64,000 bases of DNA from Actinomadura citrea. Lineage in GTDB: Bacteria > Actinomycetota > Actinomycetes > Streptosporangiales > Streptosporangiaceae. Position 1 is the stretch's first letter, and every line of letters starts with the position of its first letter. The position numbers and the translations under genes are program-made. The notes beneath the pieces are model-generated. The model made no database searches, was not told the origin of the DNA, and was given only the letters and a program-made list of their open reading frames with translations. The DNA lies in contig NZ_JACCBT010000001.1 of NCBI RefSeq assembly GCF_013409045.1, positions 7,108,669-7,172,668 of the forward strand, read 5' to 3'. Shown here one piece after another: positions 36,403-45,151 of the stretch.

Positions 36403-36773
36403 AACGGCTGGAGGTATCTCTCCAGGAGTTACAAGCTCCTGCCCACGGCGGTTCGCCCTCCAGCTTGGGGAGCAAGTGATCAGTGGGTGAAGCGCCACGT
36501 TCTTCGGGGGGATAATCACACGTCATGTCCGTGATCGACCGTGTCGACGACCGTTCACGTGGAGGAGGGCTACGGTTCCCAGCGGGTGGGGGTGTGGTCA
36601 CGGGCTACACGATAAGAGACTTTGTCATTTAGTACCCGCCGCCGCTTCGAACGCTCCGTCGGCGGGTGTCGGCCTCCGCGTTCCGGCGGGCCGAACCGCC
36701 CGGGACCGCGGCCCGTCCAACCGACGCAACGTGCGCCGCGCGCCCCCCGCCCGGGTGCGCATCGGAGGTGGCT
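36403..36773. other. Intergenic region, 371 bases
   Basis: No supported gene on either strand. An inverted repeat CTGGAG-N6-CTCCAG is near 36408. The last 10 bases supply the GGAGG site for the gene at 36774. Confidence 0.4.
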
Positions 36774-37337
36774 ATGGCCGCGACGTGGAGCCTGAACATC
36801 ACTACCGCCAGCGCCGTCGCCACGACGCTCCTCGGCGTCATCGTCGGCGGCCTGGTCTCCGGCCGCGCACAGGCTCGGCATTGGACACGGGACCACGAGA
36901 TGGAAGCCTGCGCCCTGCTGCTGCGCGAGTCCTCCAACATCTTGATCGAACTCGCCGCGATGAACGGACGACGCCTCCACCCGCCGCCAGGCGAGATACG
37001 CCCCGTCCCGGGTTTGCGGAGCGAGATCGACTGGCGGCCGTGGAACGAGGCGCTGGCCATGGTGAACCTGATCGCCAACGACCAGGTCGTCCAGGCGGCG
37101 CACCTGATCGACGCGGAGATCTGGCCCGTCCACCTCAAGATCAAAGCCGAGATGCTGCAGGGAGACGACTGGTTCCCCCTCAGAGACCAGATCGAACACC
37201 GCCGGCACGAGTTCATTAACGTCGCGCGCCGGCAGCTCGGCGCGACTGGCCGGCCATTGCGCCGGATCTCCGGCCGACCCGAGCTGAACGATCCCGTATG
37301 GGAACTCCGCCGCCCCGGACGCGACTCAACCGAGTGA
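36774..37337 (+). CDS. Membrane-anchored hypothetical protein
   Basis: A 187-residue protein. ATG 36774 follows CGGAGG at ideal distance. Residues ~9-28 (ASAVATTLLGVIVGGLVSG) form a single membrane helix, followed by RAQARHWTRDHEMEACALLLRESSNIL and a helical, Arg-rich cytoplasmic body. The layout (N-terminal anchor, RxxRHWxRDxE-type helix) is shared with the minus-strand gene at 39027-39572, suggesting the same loose family. Such proteins are frequent in actinomycete accessory DNA. Function unknown. Confidence 0.72.
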   Translation: MAATWSLNITTASAVATTLLGVIVGGLVSGRAQARHWTRDHEMEACALLLRESSNILIELAAMNGRRLHPPPGEIRPVPGLRSEIDWRPWNEALAMVNLIANDQVVQAAHLIDAEIWPVHLKIKAEMLQGDDWFPLRDQIEHRRHEFINVARRQLGATGRPLRRISGRPELNDPVWELRRPGRDSTE

Positions 37338-37354
37338 AGCCACAACACGCACAG

Positions 37355-37730
37355 TCAGACGGCGCTGCCGCTGCGCACGATCTGCGGTTCGAAGGTGCCG
37401 CCGGCGCCCCTGGGCACCCTGACCTCGACCGGGCCGACGTCAGTGAGCACGGTCTTGGCCCGCGTTCCGCTACGGCTGTTGCCGCTTCCCCTGCCCGATA
37501 TGTCGCGCTTGCCATAGCCGACGTGGTCAGTGATCTCCCCTTCCAGAGCGGACTCCAGCAATCGCATGGTCAGCTACTGCAACATGCTGCCCTCTCCGGT
37601 CAACTGCAGACCCTGCGTCCGAGCACGGTCCACCAGCATCGAGATCAGCTGCTCCCCCGACGCCGCCCCCGGGGGCGGCGCCTGGACCGGCTGCTCAGCG
37701 GACTCGTCCTCAACAGCGCTGTCGGTTCAC
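37355..37730 (-). pseudogene. IS256-family transposase N-terminal remnant
   Basis: The frame reads EQLISMLVDRARTQGLQL, TGEGSMLQ, a TAG stop, then LTMRLLESALEGEITDHVGY, GKRD, SGNSRSGTRAKTVLTDVG, PVEVRVPR and FEPQIV. This is the start of an IS256-type transposase. It has an in-frame stop and an upstream frameshift relative to the GTG at 37730, and homology ends around 37380. The DDE catalytic domain is missing, so the element is dead. Confidence 0.85.
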
Positions 37731-37928
37731 CTGGCGCCTCCTTGATCATCGGATCCGCCGTCAATTGGACACTCCCGCCTGCTCGCCCAGGTCAGTGCCC
37801 GGTTGACTGCTGTCTGGCCAGGCCCGTGGTGGGAGTGATGGGAATGAGGAGGGTGGGCTGCTGGCTCGGGGTTGGAAGGGAATGGGGGCATGGTGACCAC
37901 CGGCAGCGTCTCGAGGCGCGGGTCACAG

Positions 37929-38912
37929 TCACGTGACCCGCAACGAGAACCGCCGTCGCAACCAGGCGACGAGACGTCGGCGCAGCGGTACGCGGGTACT
38001 CTCCACGCCGAGTGCGAGCAGCGGGACCTGGGAGTTCTTCTTCCACGCCACCGGAATGAAGGCCGTGCCGGCGACCACGTAGAACCGGGCGCCATGGTGC
38101 CTTGTGTGACCACTCGGAGGATGCCATTCCAACCTGCTGTGCAGCGCAATCATCTCGGTGAACCGCGAAGCCGTGCTCCCCTCGCCGCTCCCTTCGCCGG
38201 AGTACAGCCGGTCGAAGGCGGCCAGCACCTCCTTGGAGAAGGCGACTTGTCGCGCCAACTCTGCCGATGACAGCTCGAACAAGGGCATGCTGCGGTGCAG
38301 GCACGTCAGCGCCTCGAACGGCTTCGCGCCCCCGCCATGCCGGGAGATCGGCAAGCAGAACTCCTCCTCGCCGTCGTTCCCACCCGCGAGCAGGAAAAAG
38401 TCCGCGGTGTTGCTGGAGTTGGTCCAACGCGGCCGACGCCGTACCGCCCTGGCGTCAGGCCCCAGCACCCGGCGCATCTGGTCATGAGCCGCCTTCGGAT
38501 CTGCAGGGCCACCGGTCCTCTGCTGGTAACGCTCCACCGCGTGCTCGGTCAGCCGTACCTGGTCCATCAACTCGGCACCGGTCAACGCGAACGGGTCGAT
38601 GTGGCGTTTACCGCGCCCGTTGGCCCGCAAGTACGCATCGAGGACCACACAACCGGTCGCAGCGAAGCCACTGGCATCCCGCCTGTCCACGGCCAAGGGC
38701 AGGATCAGCACGCAGTCGATGAGCAGGAACCTGCCGGTCTTACTGCGCCTTCCCTTGTACGGTGCGGGCAACTGATCCGAAGTCACCACCCGACCGGCGC
38801 TGGGCACCTGCTTCTCCAGGAAGGCCCGAGCCTGGACCGGCGTCCACCCCAGATCCGCCGCCGCCTGCCTGGCCGCCGCGTCCGTGATGCCCACACTCGG
38901 CGCCATCCCCAA
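37929..38912 (-). CDS. Unrecognised 327-residue protein in element 1
   Basis: A soluble protein starting at ATG 38912 (or 38906). Residues 1-40 look like a short helical domain (ITDAAARQAAADLGWTPVQARAFLEK). The middle has GRFLLIDCVLILPLAVDRRDASGFAATGCVVLDAYL, then LTEHAVERYQQRTGG, RRRPRWTNSSNTADFFLLAG and EEEFCLPISRHGGGAKPFEAL. The HAVERYQQR / RPRW / CLP pattern vaguely recalls small RNase-like toxin folds, but no family can be claimed. The C-terminus is Arg-rich (RRRLVAWLRRRFSLRVT). It shares no operon with neighbours. Confidence 0.65.
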   Translation of the reverse strand: MGMAPSVGITDAAARQAAADLGWTPVQARAFLEKQVPSAGRVVTSDQLPAPYKGRRSKTGRFLLIDCVLILPLAVDRRDASGFAATGCVVLDAYLRANGRGKRHIDPFALTGAELMDQVRLTEHAVERYQQRTGGPADPKAAHDQMRRVLGPDARAVRRRPRWTNSSNTADFFLLAGGNDGEEEFCLPISRHGGGAKPFEALTCLHRSMPLFELSSAELARQVAFSKEVLAAFDRLYSGEGSGEGSTASRFTEMIALHSRLEWHPPSGHTRHHGARFYVVAGTAFIPVAWKKNSQVPLLALGVESTRVPLRRRLVAWLRRRFSLRVT

Positions 38913-39026
38913 CCGCCTTCCCAGTCCGCTCCAAGACTCACCGATCGCCCGAAACGACCGGAGTATCCAAACGGTGAGATTCCTAGGGCAGCCTTGGCCT
39001 GTCCTGGATCCGCCGTTTCCAACCCC

Positions 39027-39572
39027 TCATGGGTCTTCTTGATCGATGCCGACCATCGGGCGATCGTCTGACGCCATCGCCGGCACAGCGCCGGGAACCT
39101 GCAACTCGTCCCGCACCCGGGCGTAGTAATCGGTCCGTGCTCTTCGAAACGCCTGGTAGGCGTTATCCCACCCAGCCTCGTCCACACGCACAAGCCCACG
39201 TACGCACCATTCCAGATGCCACAGCTTCCGGTTCAGGTCATAAGCGGCCTCGACCGTCGCCGCATCCCCGAGCACTTCGATGACCTGGAACGCCACTCCT
39301 CGTCTGGCCTCTCCCTCAGTCAGCAGATCAAGTCCGTCAGCGAGGCTGGCCGCAGGCAATCGGTGACCAAAGCCGCGAGTTGCCGCGAGACGACGGGTGA
39401 GCATGGCCTGGTCGCTCACCGCGTTCAGGTACACAACGTGCGCATCCAGGCGTCGCTCATCCCAGCGCACCGCGCGTTCGCGTCGAGTCTGGCGACGCTC
39501 ATGAAGCCAGGTCACAAGGTAGGACATTGCACCACCGACAATGACCGCGATCAGCGTCCAGAACTGGTTCAT
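39027..39572 (-). CDS. Membrane-anchored hypothetical protein
   Basis: A 181-residue protein. ATG 39572 has CGGAG seven bases upstream. One N-terminal membrane helix (FWTLIAVIVGGAMSYLVTWL) is followed by a very basic HERRQTRRERAVRWDERRLDAH helix and a helical body. The topology and length match the gene at 36774. Neither is next to an obvious partner. Proteins of this shape are common orphan genes in actinomycetes; function unknown. Confidence 0.72.
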   Translation of the reverse strand: MNQFWTLIAVIVGGAMSYLVTWLHERRQTRRERAVRWDERRLDAHVVYLNAVSDQAMLTRRLAATRGFGHRLPAASLADGLDLLTEGEARRGVAFQVIEVLGDAATVEAAYDLNRKLWHLEWCVRGLVRVDEAGWDNAYQAFRRARTDYYARVRDELQVPGAVPAMASDDRPMVGIDQEDP

Positions 39573-40355
39573 CTCGACACTCCGTTGGCAGACCATTTTA
39601 GCGATTACCGTTCGGACGCACCCGGCCAACCCAGCGTTCACCCGCCGCAACACCTCCCAGGCGCCGATTCGGCGACCAGCAGGTTCGGCGGCGGCTCGAC
39701 AAGCGAGGCGCAAAGCACCCCGAGGCCATCAGACCGTGCTCGCGGCCCGGTGAAGGCGCCGACGGCCGCTCACTTCCCGCTGCCCGTCGGATACTCCCCG
39801 GAGGTCCCCCACCACCACACGGACGGCATGCGCCCACGGGGTCATCTGTTTTTCAGCGTTCGCGTCCACTCGGGGGCGCACCGATAGGCGGTCGTCGATT
39901 CCGACTGCGACTTATAGAGCACCTGTGCAATCAGGTGTGAGTTGTTCTCGTAGAATTGATAGACCGTCTCGGCGAACTAGTACATCCATCGCGCCTCAAC
40001 CTGCCCGTCTTCCAGATTGAACGGCGGACCTTGGGAGACCAAGGAAGCTTTCAAAGCACATGTTTGTGGATGACCCCACCCCAACTGGGTTCGTATCCGT
40101 TCAGTCGCATCTCTCTGGCCAGGGTCTCTTCCGCATGACCGTGACCGCTAATGTACCGCTCGGCTGGAGACAGTGGCGAACTGCCGTCCGATCTCGGGTC
40201 CCATTCGCGTGAGGACCCGAATCTTTCGGTTGCGACTCACGCCTCCGTGGAGCGTCTGTCTCGCAGGCGGCGGAGTGTGACCAGCGTGTGATGCTGTTGT
40301 GGAATGCTCGGATAGGGATGCAAGTAGGGTTCGGCGGTGGAAGCGGGAGGCGTCG
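39573..40355. other. Non-coding stretch upstream of the GmrSD-like gene (783 bases)
   Basis: No gene supported on either strand. The right part (39,885-40,100) is noticeably AT-richer and contains a perfect inverted repeat CACCTG-TGCAAT-CAGGTG at 39920-39937. It probably holds the divergent promoters and perhaps decayed sequence. Confidence 0.45.
39920..39937. promoter_or_regulatory. Inverted repeat CACCTG-N6-CAGGTG
   Basis: A perfect 6-bp inverted repeat in an AT-richer stretch about 420 bases upstream of the GmrSD-like gene. It could be an operator; no bound factor can be named. Confidence 0.3.
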
Positions 40356-42881
40356 GTGAAGGCGAGCGAGACGACGTTGCGGAAGCTGATCGCGGGTGAG
40401 AAGCAGTTCGTGGTCCCGCTGTTCCAGCGTCCGTATGCGTGGACGGACAACCATCTCAAGCCGCTGTGGCAGGACGTGGTGGCGCAGGCGGACGCGGTCG
40501 CGCAGGGGTCTCCTCGCGGGCATTTTCTCGGGTCGGTGGTCCTGGCGCCCAGTCCTCATGCGAGCCCGTCGCTGGCGCGGTGGATCGTGGTCGATGGGCA
40601 ACAGCGGCTGACCACGCTGCTGTTGCTGCTGTGCGCGATCCGGGACCATCTGAAGGTCGAGGATCCGGGTGAGTGGGACCGGATCAATGAGCTCCATCTG
40701 ATCAACAAGTTCGAGCGGGGGGACGCCCGCTTCCGGTTGCTGCCCACGCAAGTCGATCGCAGCGCGTTCACCGCATGTGTGAGCGGGTCCCTCGATCAGC
40801 GGGTCTCGGGAGTGATCGGCACCAGCTACCAGTTCTTCCGCAGCAGGCTGGTCACCGCCGATGATCCGGCGGACCCGCACGACATCAAGCGTATCGAGTC
40901 GGCGGTGCTGGACTGGCTCAGCCTGGTGCAGATCACCGTGGAGCAAGACGACAACGCGTTCCGGATCTTCGAGTCGCTGAACAACACGGGCATGCGGCTC
41001 AGCCAGGTGGACCTGATCCGTAATTACATCTTCATGATGCTCGCGACCAAGAGTGAGCACGTGTACGACACCTACTGGCTGCCGCTCCAGCGGATGCTCG
41101 GCAACGACACCAAGGCGCTGGAGCAACTGATGTACCTGGTCCTGGTGCTGAAGAAGGGTGAGGACGCCACCTACAACGACATCTACCGCGGTCACCAGCA
41201 ACTACTGGACCAAGCCGGCGCTGACGAGGACAAGATCGAGGCTTACGTCGCAGACCTGGCCCGCCGTGCCCGCCACTTCGCCGTCATCCGCGACCCCGGC
41301 CGGGAGGCTGACAGCCGGATTTCGGCGAGCCTTGAGTTCCTCAACGAATGGCAGGCTTCTACTACCTACCCCGTGGTGATGAGGCTTCTGGAACTGCGTG
41401 AGGACGGTGAGGCCAGCAATGATGACCTGGCCGAAGCGTTGCGCTACATCGAGAGCTTCGTGGTACGCCGGCTCATCGCGGGTGTCCCCACCAACAACCT
41501 GAATCGGGTCTTCCAACGGCTGTCGGGGCTGCTGTCACCGGACGAGCCGGTGCCCGGCACCGTCCGTTCCATCCTGTCGCCAGCACGGTTGTACTGGCCC
41601 ACCGACACCGAGCTGCGCGATGCGGCCAGGACCCGGCAGTTCTACTGGCAAGGTAGCGGCCCTCAAAAGAAGCTCGTGCTCCGCCGCCTTGCGGGAACCT
41701 TCCGCAGCCCTGAGCTAGTCGACCTAGCGCACAAGAACATCACCATCGAGCATGTCCTTCCCCAGCACTTGACCCCCGAATGGCGGACCGAGCTGTCGCG
41801 TGACAGCGACGACCCAGCGATGCTGCACCGCGAACTCGTCCACACGCTGGGGAACCTGACCCTCACCGGGTACAACTCGGCCTTGAGCGACCTACCGTTC
41901 GCACGTAAGCGCGAGCAGCTCAGCCACACCAGCATCGCCATGAACCAGGCCATCGCCGAACAAGGCCACTGGGGCAAGACCGAGATCCACGCTCGCGCCG
42001 ACGACCTCACCGAGCGGGCGATCACGCTATGGCCCGGCCCGGATGAGACCGGCCGTAAGTCCTCCCCGGAGCGGGACTGGACGCTGCTGCACAACGCCCT
42101 GGCCGCACTGCCGTCGGCAACATGGACGACCTACGGGGACATCGCCGAGCTGATCGGCTCGCACGCCGTGCCAGTAGGCGTCCACCTGGGCAGCGTGCAA
42201 GTCGCGAACGCGCACCGGGTCCTGACCGCCGAGCGGCGACCGTCCCCTAACTTTCGCTGGCCTGACCCGGACGACGACCGTAACGTCCTGGACGTACTGG
42301 TCGACGACGGCATCAAGCTCGACGACAACGGCCGCGCCGACCCCGCCCAGCACGTCTCCGCCCACGAACTCGCGGCGCTACTCGATCTGCCCGGGGCAGC
42401 CGGGATGAAGGAAAACGACCTGACCGAAGGCGACGCCCCGGACCTGACCGAACAAGAACACCGCTTCCACAGCCAACTGGGCAGCCTCCACGGTCCCAAG
42501 ACCACCGGGGCCGTGGCCCGCCTGCTCGACCACTGGCGCGACCTGGGCGGCCAGTTCCAGTGCGGCACCGGAGCCCAAGCCCGCTGCAGCCCGGTCCTGC
42601 CACAAAAACCCGGCGTGACCAAGATGCTGAACCTCTACACCCGCACCGTCGAGGTGCCCTTCGGCCTGCTGAAAGGCCGACCCGTATTCGACGACCCCGG
42701 CCTTCGCGAGGAACTACGGCAACGCCTCAACGACGCCCCCGGAATCGACCTGCCCGCCTCCAAACTCGACCTGTGGCCCAGCTTCCCCATCGCCCAACTG
42801 GCCGACGAGGCCACCTGGGACGTCGTCATTGCCACCCTCGACTGGTTTAAAGCCCAGATCGACCGCAGCGACAACAACTGA
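40356..42881 (+). CDS. GmrSD/BrxU-like nuclease (DUF262-DUF1524) with alkyltransferase-like domain
   Basis: An 841-residue predicted modification-dependent (type IV-like) restriction enzyme. DUF262: VPLFQRPYAW (residues 20-29) and the nucleotide-site motif VVDGQQRLTTL (DGQQR at 80-84). DUF1524: ITIEHVLPQHL (His ~466) and LGNLTLTGYNSALSDLPFARKR, an HNH-type nuclease. Residues ~575-650 (ATWTTYGDIAELIG and NAHRVL) look like an MGMT/alkyltransferase-like DNA-binding fold lacking PCHR. The last ~150 residues are unassigned. GTG 40356 has GGGAGG upstream. It likely attacks phage DNA with modified bases. Confidence 0.88.
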   Translation: MKASETTLRKLIAGEKQFVVPLFQRPYAWTDNHLKPLWQDVVAQADAVAQGSPRGHFLGSVVLAPSPHASPSLARWIVVDGQQRLTTLLLLLCAIRDHLKVEDPGEWDRINELHLINKFERGDARFRLLPTQVDRSAFTACVSGSLDQRVSGVIGTSYQFFRSRLVTADDPADPHDIKRIESAVLDWLSLVQITVEQDDNAFRIFESLNNTGMRLSQVDLIRNYIFMMLATKSEHVYDTYWLPLQRMLGNDTKALEQLMYLVLVLKKGEDATYNDIYRGHQQLLDQAGADEDKIEAYVADLARRARHFAVIRDPGREADSRISASLEFLNEWQASTTYPVVMRLLELREDGEASNDDLAEALRYIESFVVRRLIAGVPTNNLNRVFQRLSGLLSPDEPVPGTVRSILSPARLYWPTDTELRDAARTRQFYWQGSGPQKKLVLRRLAGTFRSPELVDLAHKNITIEHVLPQHLTPEWRTELSRDSDDPAMLHRELVHTLGNLTLTGYNSALSDLPFARKREQLSHTSIAMNQAIAEQGHWGKTEIHARADDLTERAITLWPGPDETGRKSSPERDWTLLHNALAALPSATWTTYGDIAELIGSHAVPVGVHLGSVQVANAHRVLTAERRPSPNFRWPDPDDDRNVLDVLVDDGIKLDDNGRADPAQHVSAHELAALLDLPGAAGMKENDLTEGDAPDLTEQEHRFHSQLGSLHGPKTTGAVARLLDHWRDLGGQFQCGTGAQARCSPVLPQKPGVTKMLNLYTRTVEVPFGLLKGRPVFDDPGLREELRQRLNDAPGIDLPASKLDLWPSFPIAQLADEATWDVVIATLDWFKAQIDRSDNN

Positions 42882-42882
42882 G

Positions 42883-43053
42883 GGCCACTCCTCCAGGTAC
42901 AGCCCCGACGGCTTCAATTTCGCCACTGGCGAGCTCCAGTTCGCCGCTGGTAAGCCCCTCAACCTCATCGATGGCAGCAGCCTCCTCGCTCTCTGCCATG
43001 AAGACGACATCTCCGCACGCATCCTCGACAACGGCAAGAGGAAGAAACCCTGA
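42883..43053 (+). pseudogene. C-terminal fragment of a restriction-endonuclease-like protein
   Basis: About 56 codons encode RYSPDGFNFATGELQFAAGK and PLNLIDGSSLLALCHE. This resembles the C-terminal end of Mrr-type nucleases (…A.GK.I.LIDG..L..L). No start or catalytic part precedes it; the frame begins at the end of the GmrSD-like gene. It looks like the tail of a nuclease gene whose body was deleted. Confidence is moderate because the match is short. Confidence 0.55.
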
Positions 43054-43075
43054 CCCAGCGGCCGGTCGACATTGA

Positions 43076-43096
43076 TGTTCGCTCGTTGTTTGCTCG
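43076..43096. repeat. Arm-type repeat pair, right end of element 1
   Basis: TGTTCGCTCG (43076-43085) and TGTTTGCTCG (43087-43096), 11 bases apart. A conserved block (ATGTTGCGGAACGCGTTGGC) follows that is also found next to the pair at 51667. It is 127 bases left of the 43223 core. Confidence 0.6.
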
Positions 43097-43222
43097 TATG
43101 TTGCGGAACGCGTTGGCCCTGGACGGCATCTAGCGGCATGGGAGGTCGCCGAAAGCCGCACATAACGGGATAGGGTGACAGGGGTCGGCACTTGCGATAA
43201 CAACGTGACAGGCCTGATAGCC

Positions 43223-43267
43223 GACTTCTAATCCGACGGTCGCGGGTTCGAATCCTGCCGGGCGCGC
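43223..43267. repeat. Attachment-site core, copy 2
   Basis: Exact 45-base copy of tRNA-Arg positions 33464-33508. The ~37 bases to its right are also nearly identical to those right of copy 1. It is thus both the right end of element 1 and the left end of element 2. Confidence 0.95.
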
Positions 43268-43573
43268 AACAGCCTGACCTGCAGTCTTACCACTGCCAAG
43301 ATCCATATTTCCGTCCCGGTATGTCCCCGCGTTTGCTCGATGTTTGCTCGGCTGTCGCGGACCTGTCACCGCCACCCCGGCGAATCGCTGCGATCGCCCC
43401 TCCTGCCGCCGCTCCAGCCACATCAACCGGGCGGCACCTGGAACACCGCCGCGCAAGCGGTTGTCGGCCCTCCAGCCGCTGGCCAGGTCACCGTGTGCGG
43501 CTCAGGTGCCCGCACCCGGAACCGCTCGGGTAGGGGCACCTGCGCAGCGAACCTGATGATCAATCTGTGCAGG
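43268..43573. other. Left-arm region of element 2 (306 bases)
   Basis: No gene. It is a diverged counterpart of 33511-33812, with the arm repeats CGTTTGCTCG and TGTTTGCTCG at 43330-43350, 11 bases apart. Likely integrase-binding DNA. Confidence 0.55.
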
Positions 43574-44181
43574 TCATCGCCTCGACACCCCCCGCAACCG
43601 GACGACACGGCCCGGCCCTGCCGTTTCATCCGGGTCTGGCTGGGTGCGGGCGTTGAGGATGACGGCGGCGGCGTCTTCGGCGGATTGGCGGGCCAGGTCG
43701 GGAAGGACGCTGGTGTAGGTGTCGGAGGCGATGGTGATCGACGACAGCCCCAGCGTCTCCTGCACGACCTTCAGGTCGTGTCCGGCGCGCAGCAGGATGG
43801 TGGCCGCGCCGTGCCGCAGGTCGTGCAGTCGGACGGGCGGGAGCCCCGCCTCCATCGCCAGCAGCAGGAACTGCTCGGAGACGGCCATGGGCGCCAACGA
43901 GTCCCATCTGGTTGGGTGAAGACGAACCCGGTGTCGTGCCAGGTATCGCCTGCGACCAGCCGTTCCTGATTCTGCCGGGCCCGGTGCGCGGCCAACTGCT
44001 TGATGGTGTGCTGGTCGAGTGTGACCTGCCGTTCTCCGGCTTCGGACTTGGGACGGCCTTGTTCAGTGCGACCCCCGATCTGGGTGATCTGCCACCGGAC
44101 CCGGATGGTGCCCTCGTCCAGGTCGACGTCGGCCCACCGCAGCCCGCACGCTTCACCGCGCCGCAGCCCGCGGAACGCGAT
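43574..44181 (-). pseudogene. Truncated tyrosine integrase remnant of element 2
   Basis: It contains the last ~200 codons of an integrase: KSEAGERQVTLDQHT, GFVFTQPDGTRW, then the same one-base frame break as at 34132, then MAVSEQFLLLAMEAG, LHDLRHGAATILLRAG and SDTYTSVLPDLARQ. Its C-terminus (LNARTQPDPDETAGPG) differs from element 1 (LNARTQPDRTAATG). It stops abruptly at 44181, just before the TS-like gene, losing box I and everything upstream. It is non-functional. Confidence 0.9.
43638..44181 (-). repeat. Second copy of the 544-bp identical integrase tract
   Basis: Identical to 33871-34414, including the frameshift. See the first copy. Confidence 0.85.
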
Positions 44182-44224
44182 CCGTCCTGAGAGTTGGTGG
44201 GGACGAGGTGGGCCTCGGCACGGT

Positions 44225-45151
44225 TCAGGTGCGTGTACCAGGCCATGAGGCCCCTGCCAGCGGGCCGTCCGAAGAGGCAGCGAGCGCGCGGGCGTCGTCG
44301 CGGTCCCCGCTCTTGTAGATGCGGTAACTACGCATCACCGATGCGAAGTCATCCCAGCCGGGACGTGGGCAGGGGCGTCCCTCGATCACGGCCTCCAGGA
44401 CCGTTCCGAGGTCGTCCCAGGGCAGCATCAGCGGCGGCATCTCCGGAGGGCTGACAGGCGCAAGCTGCGTGTCGTAGTGCGGCAAGGCGCGGGCGTAGGG
44501 AAGGTGTTCGGCATACAGGTGCAGCGAGGTCACGTGCAGGTGGTAATGGCCGAGTTCCGCGCCGACCCAGCCGGCCATCAGCTCGTGCAGGACAGTGGCG
44601 GCGAAGAGGTCGTAGCAGAATCCGAGCCACAGGTCCTGGCTGCGCATGGTCGTGTGCATGTCCAGGCGTCCGTCGCGCAGGAGGAACTGGTAGCCGAGCG
44701 TGCAGGGCACATCCCGATGGCCGCGGTGATCGCGGGCGGCGTCCCACAGCTGGATCACTGCGCGGCGGGTGTCCGGGTCGTCCAACAGTTCTTGGCGAAC
44801 CTGATCGAGCTGGTCGGCGTCCCCGGCCCAGGAACGCAGCCGTGGCCCGTAGGCGCCTCGCAGGATGTGGTCGTCGGCGAACTGCTTGAGCTGCTGGTTG
44901 TAGGTGTAGATCCAGGCGTCGTCGAGCCCGGCCAGGATCCACACCGTCTCGGCGGCGGCGAACGCGGCGTTGATGACGCGGTCGGGCGGGACGCACACCA
45001 GCCGCCGCCTTGGGCGGGTGAGGGTCAGGTGCGCATCGGTCGCCTCCCACGTCTCCAGCCCACGCGGGGAGCTGGGAGCGCCGTGGGTGAGCACCGCGTC
45101 GACGGTGTCCCGCCACAGGGCGCTGGCCGAGTCGGCGGTCACGGTGATCAC
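44225..45151 (-). CDS. Thymidylate-synthase-fold enzyme, possible (d)CMP/UMP-type C5 methylase or hydroxymethylase
   Basis: A 308-residue TS-fold protein. It has a nucleophile-type Cys150 in VPCTLGYQFLLRDGRLDM, the phosphate-site RSQD (R170; RSND in TS), GFCYDLF and a C-terminal HLHVTSLHLYAEHL. The position of TS Asn177 (PFN) appears to be Asp in CYDLF, as in (d)CMP hydroxymethylases. GTG 45151 overlaps the epimerase remnant stop, so they were one operon. Cellular ThyA is less likely given context. It may modify a nucleotide for DNA modification or a natural product. Substrate inferred only. Confidence 0.78.
   Translation of the reverse strand: MITVTADSASALWRDTVDAVLTHGAPSSPRGLETWEATDAHLTLTRPRRRLVCVPPDRVINAAFAAAETVWILAGLDDAWIYTYNQQLKQFADDHILRGAYGPRLRSWAGDADQLDQVRQELLDDPDTRRAVIQLWDAARDHRGHRDVPCTLGYQFLLRDGRLDMHTTMRSQDLWLGFCYDLFAATVLHELMAGWVGAELGHYHLHVTSLHLYAEHLPYARALPHYDTQLAPVSPPEMPPLMLPWDDLGTVLEAVIEGRPCPRPGWDDFASVMRSYRIYKSGDRDDARALAASSDGPLAGASWPGTRT

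Larger units (their letters stand above)
33464..43267. mobile_element. Integrated element 1 (about 9.8 kb) at tRNA-Arg(UCU)
   Basis: It is bounded by exact 45-bp direct repeats at 33464-33508 and 43223-43267. Contents are a frameshifted tyrosine integrase and excisionase-like HTH at the left end, an HD-GYP fragment, two membrane-anchored unknowns, an IS256 remnant, an unknown 327-residue protein, a GmrSD-like nuclease and a restriction-enzyme fragment at the right end. No replication or conjugation gene was recognised. It is therefore probably an integrative island moved with help or now fixed. Paired 11-bp-phased arm repeats lie near both ends. Confidence 0.88.

Noticed and set aside
43223..43267. 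A second tRNA-Arg gene
   Set aside because: Only the 3' half is present. There is no acceptor 5' strand or D arm, so it is an attachment-site duplicate. The same holds for 51811 and 54516.
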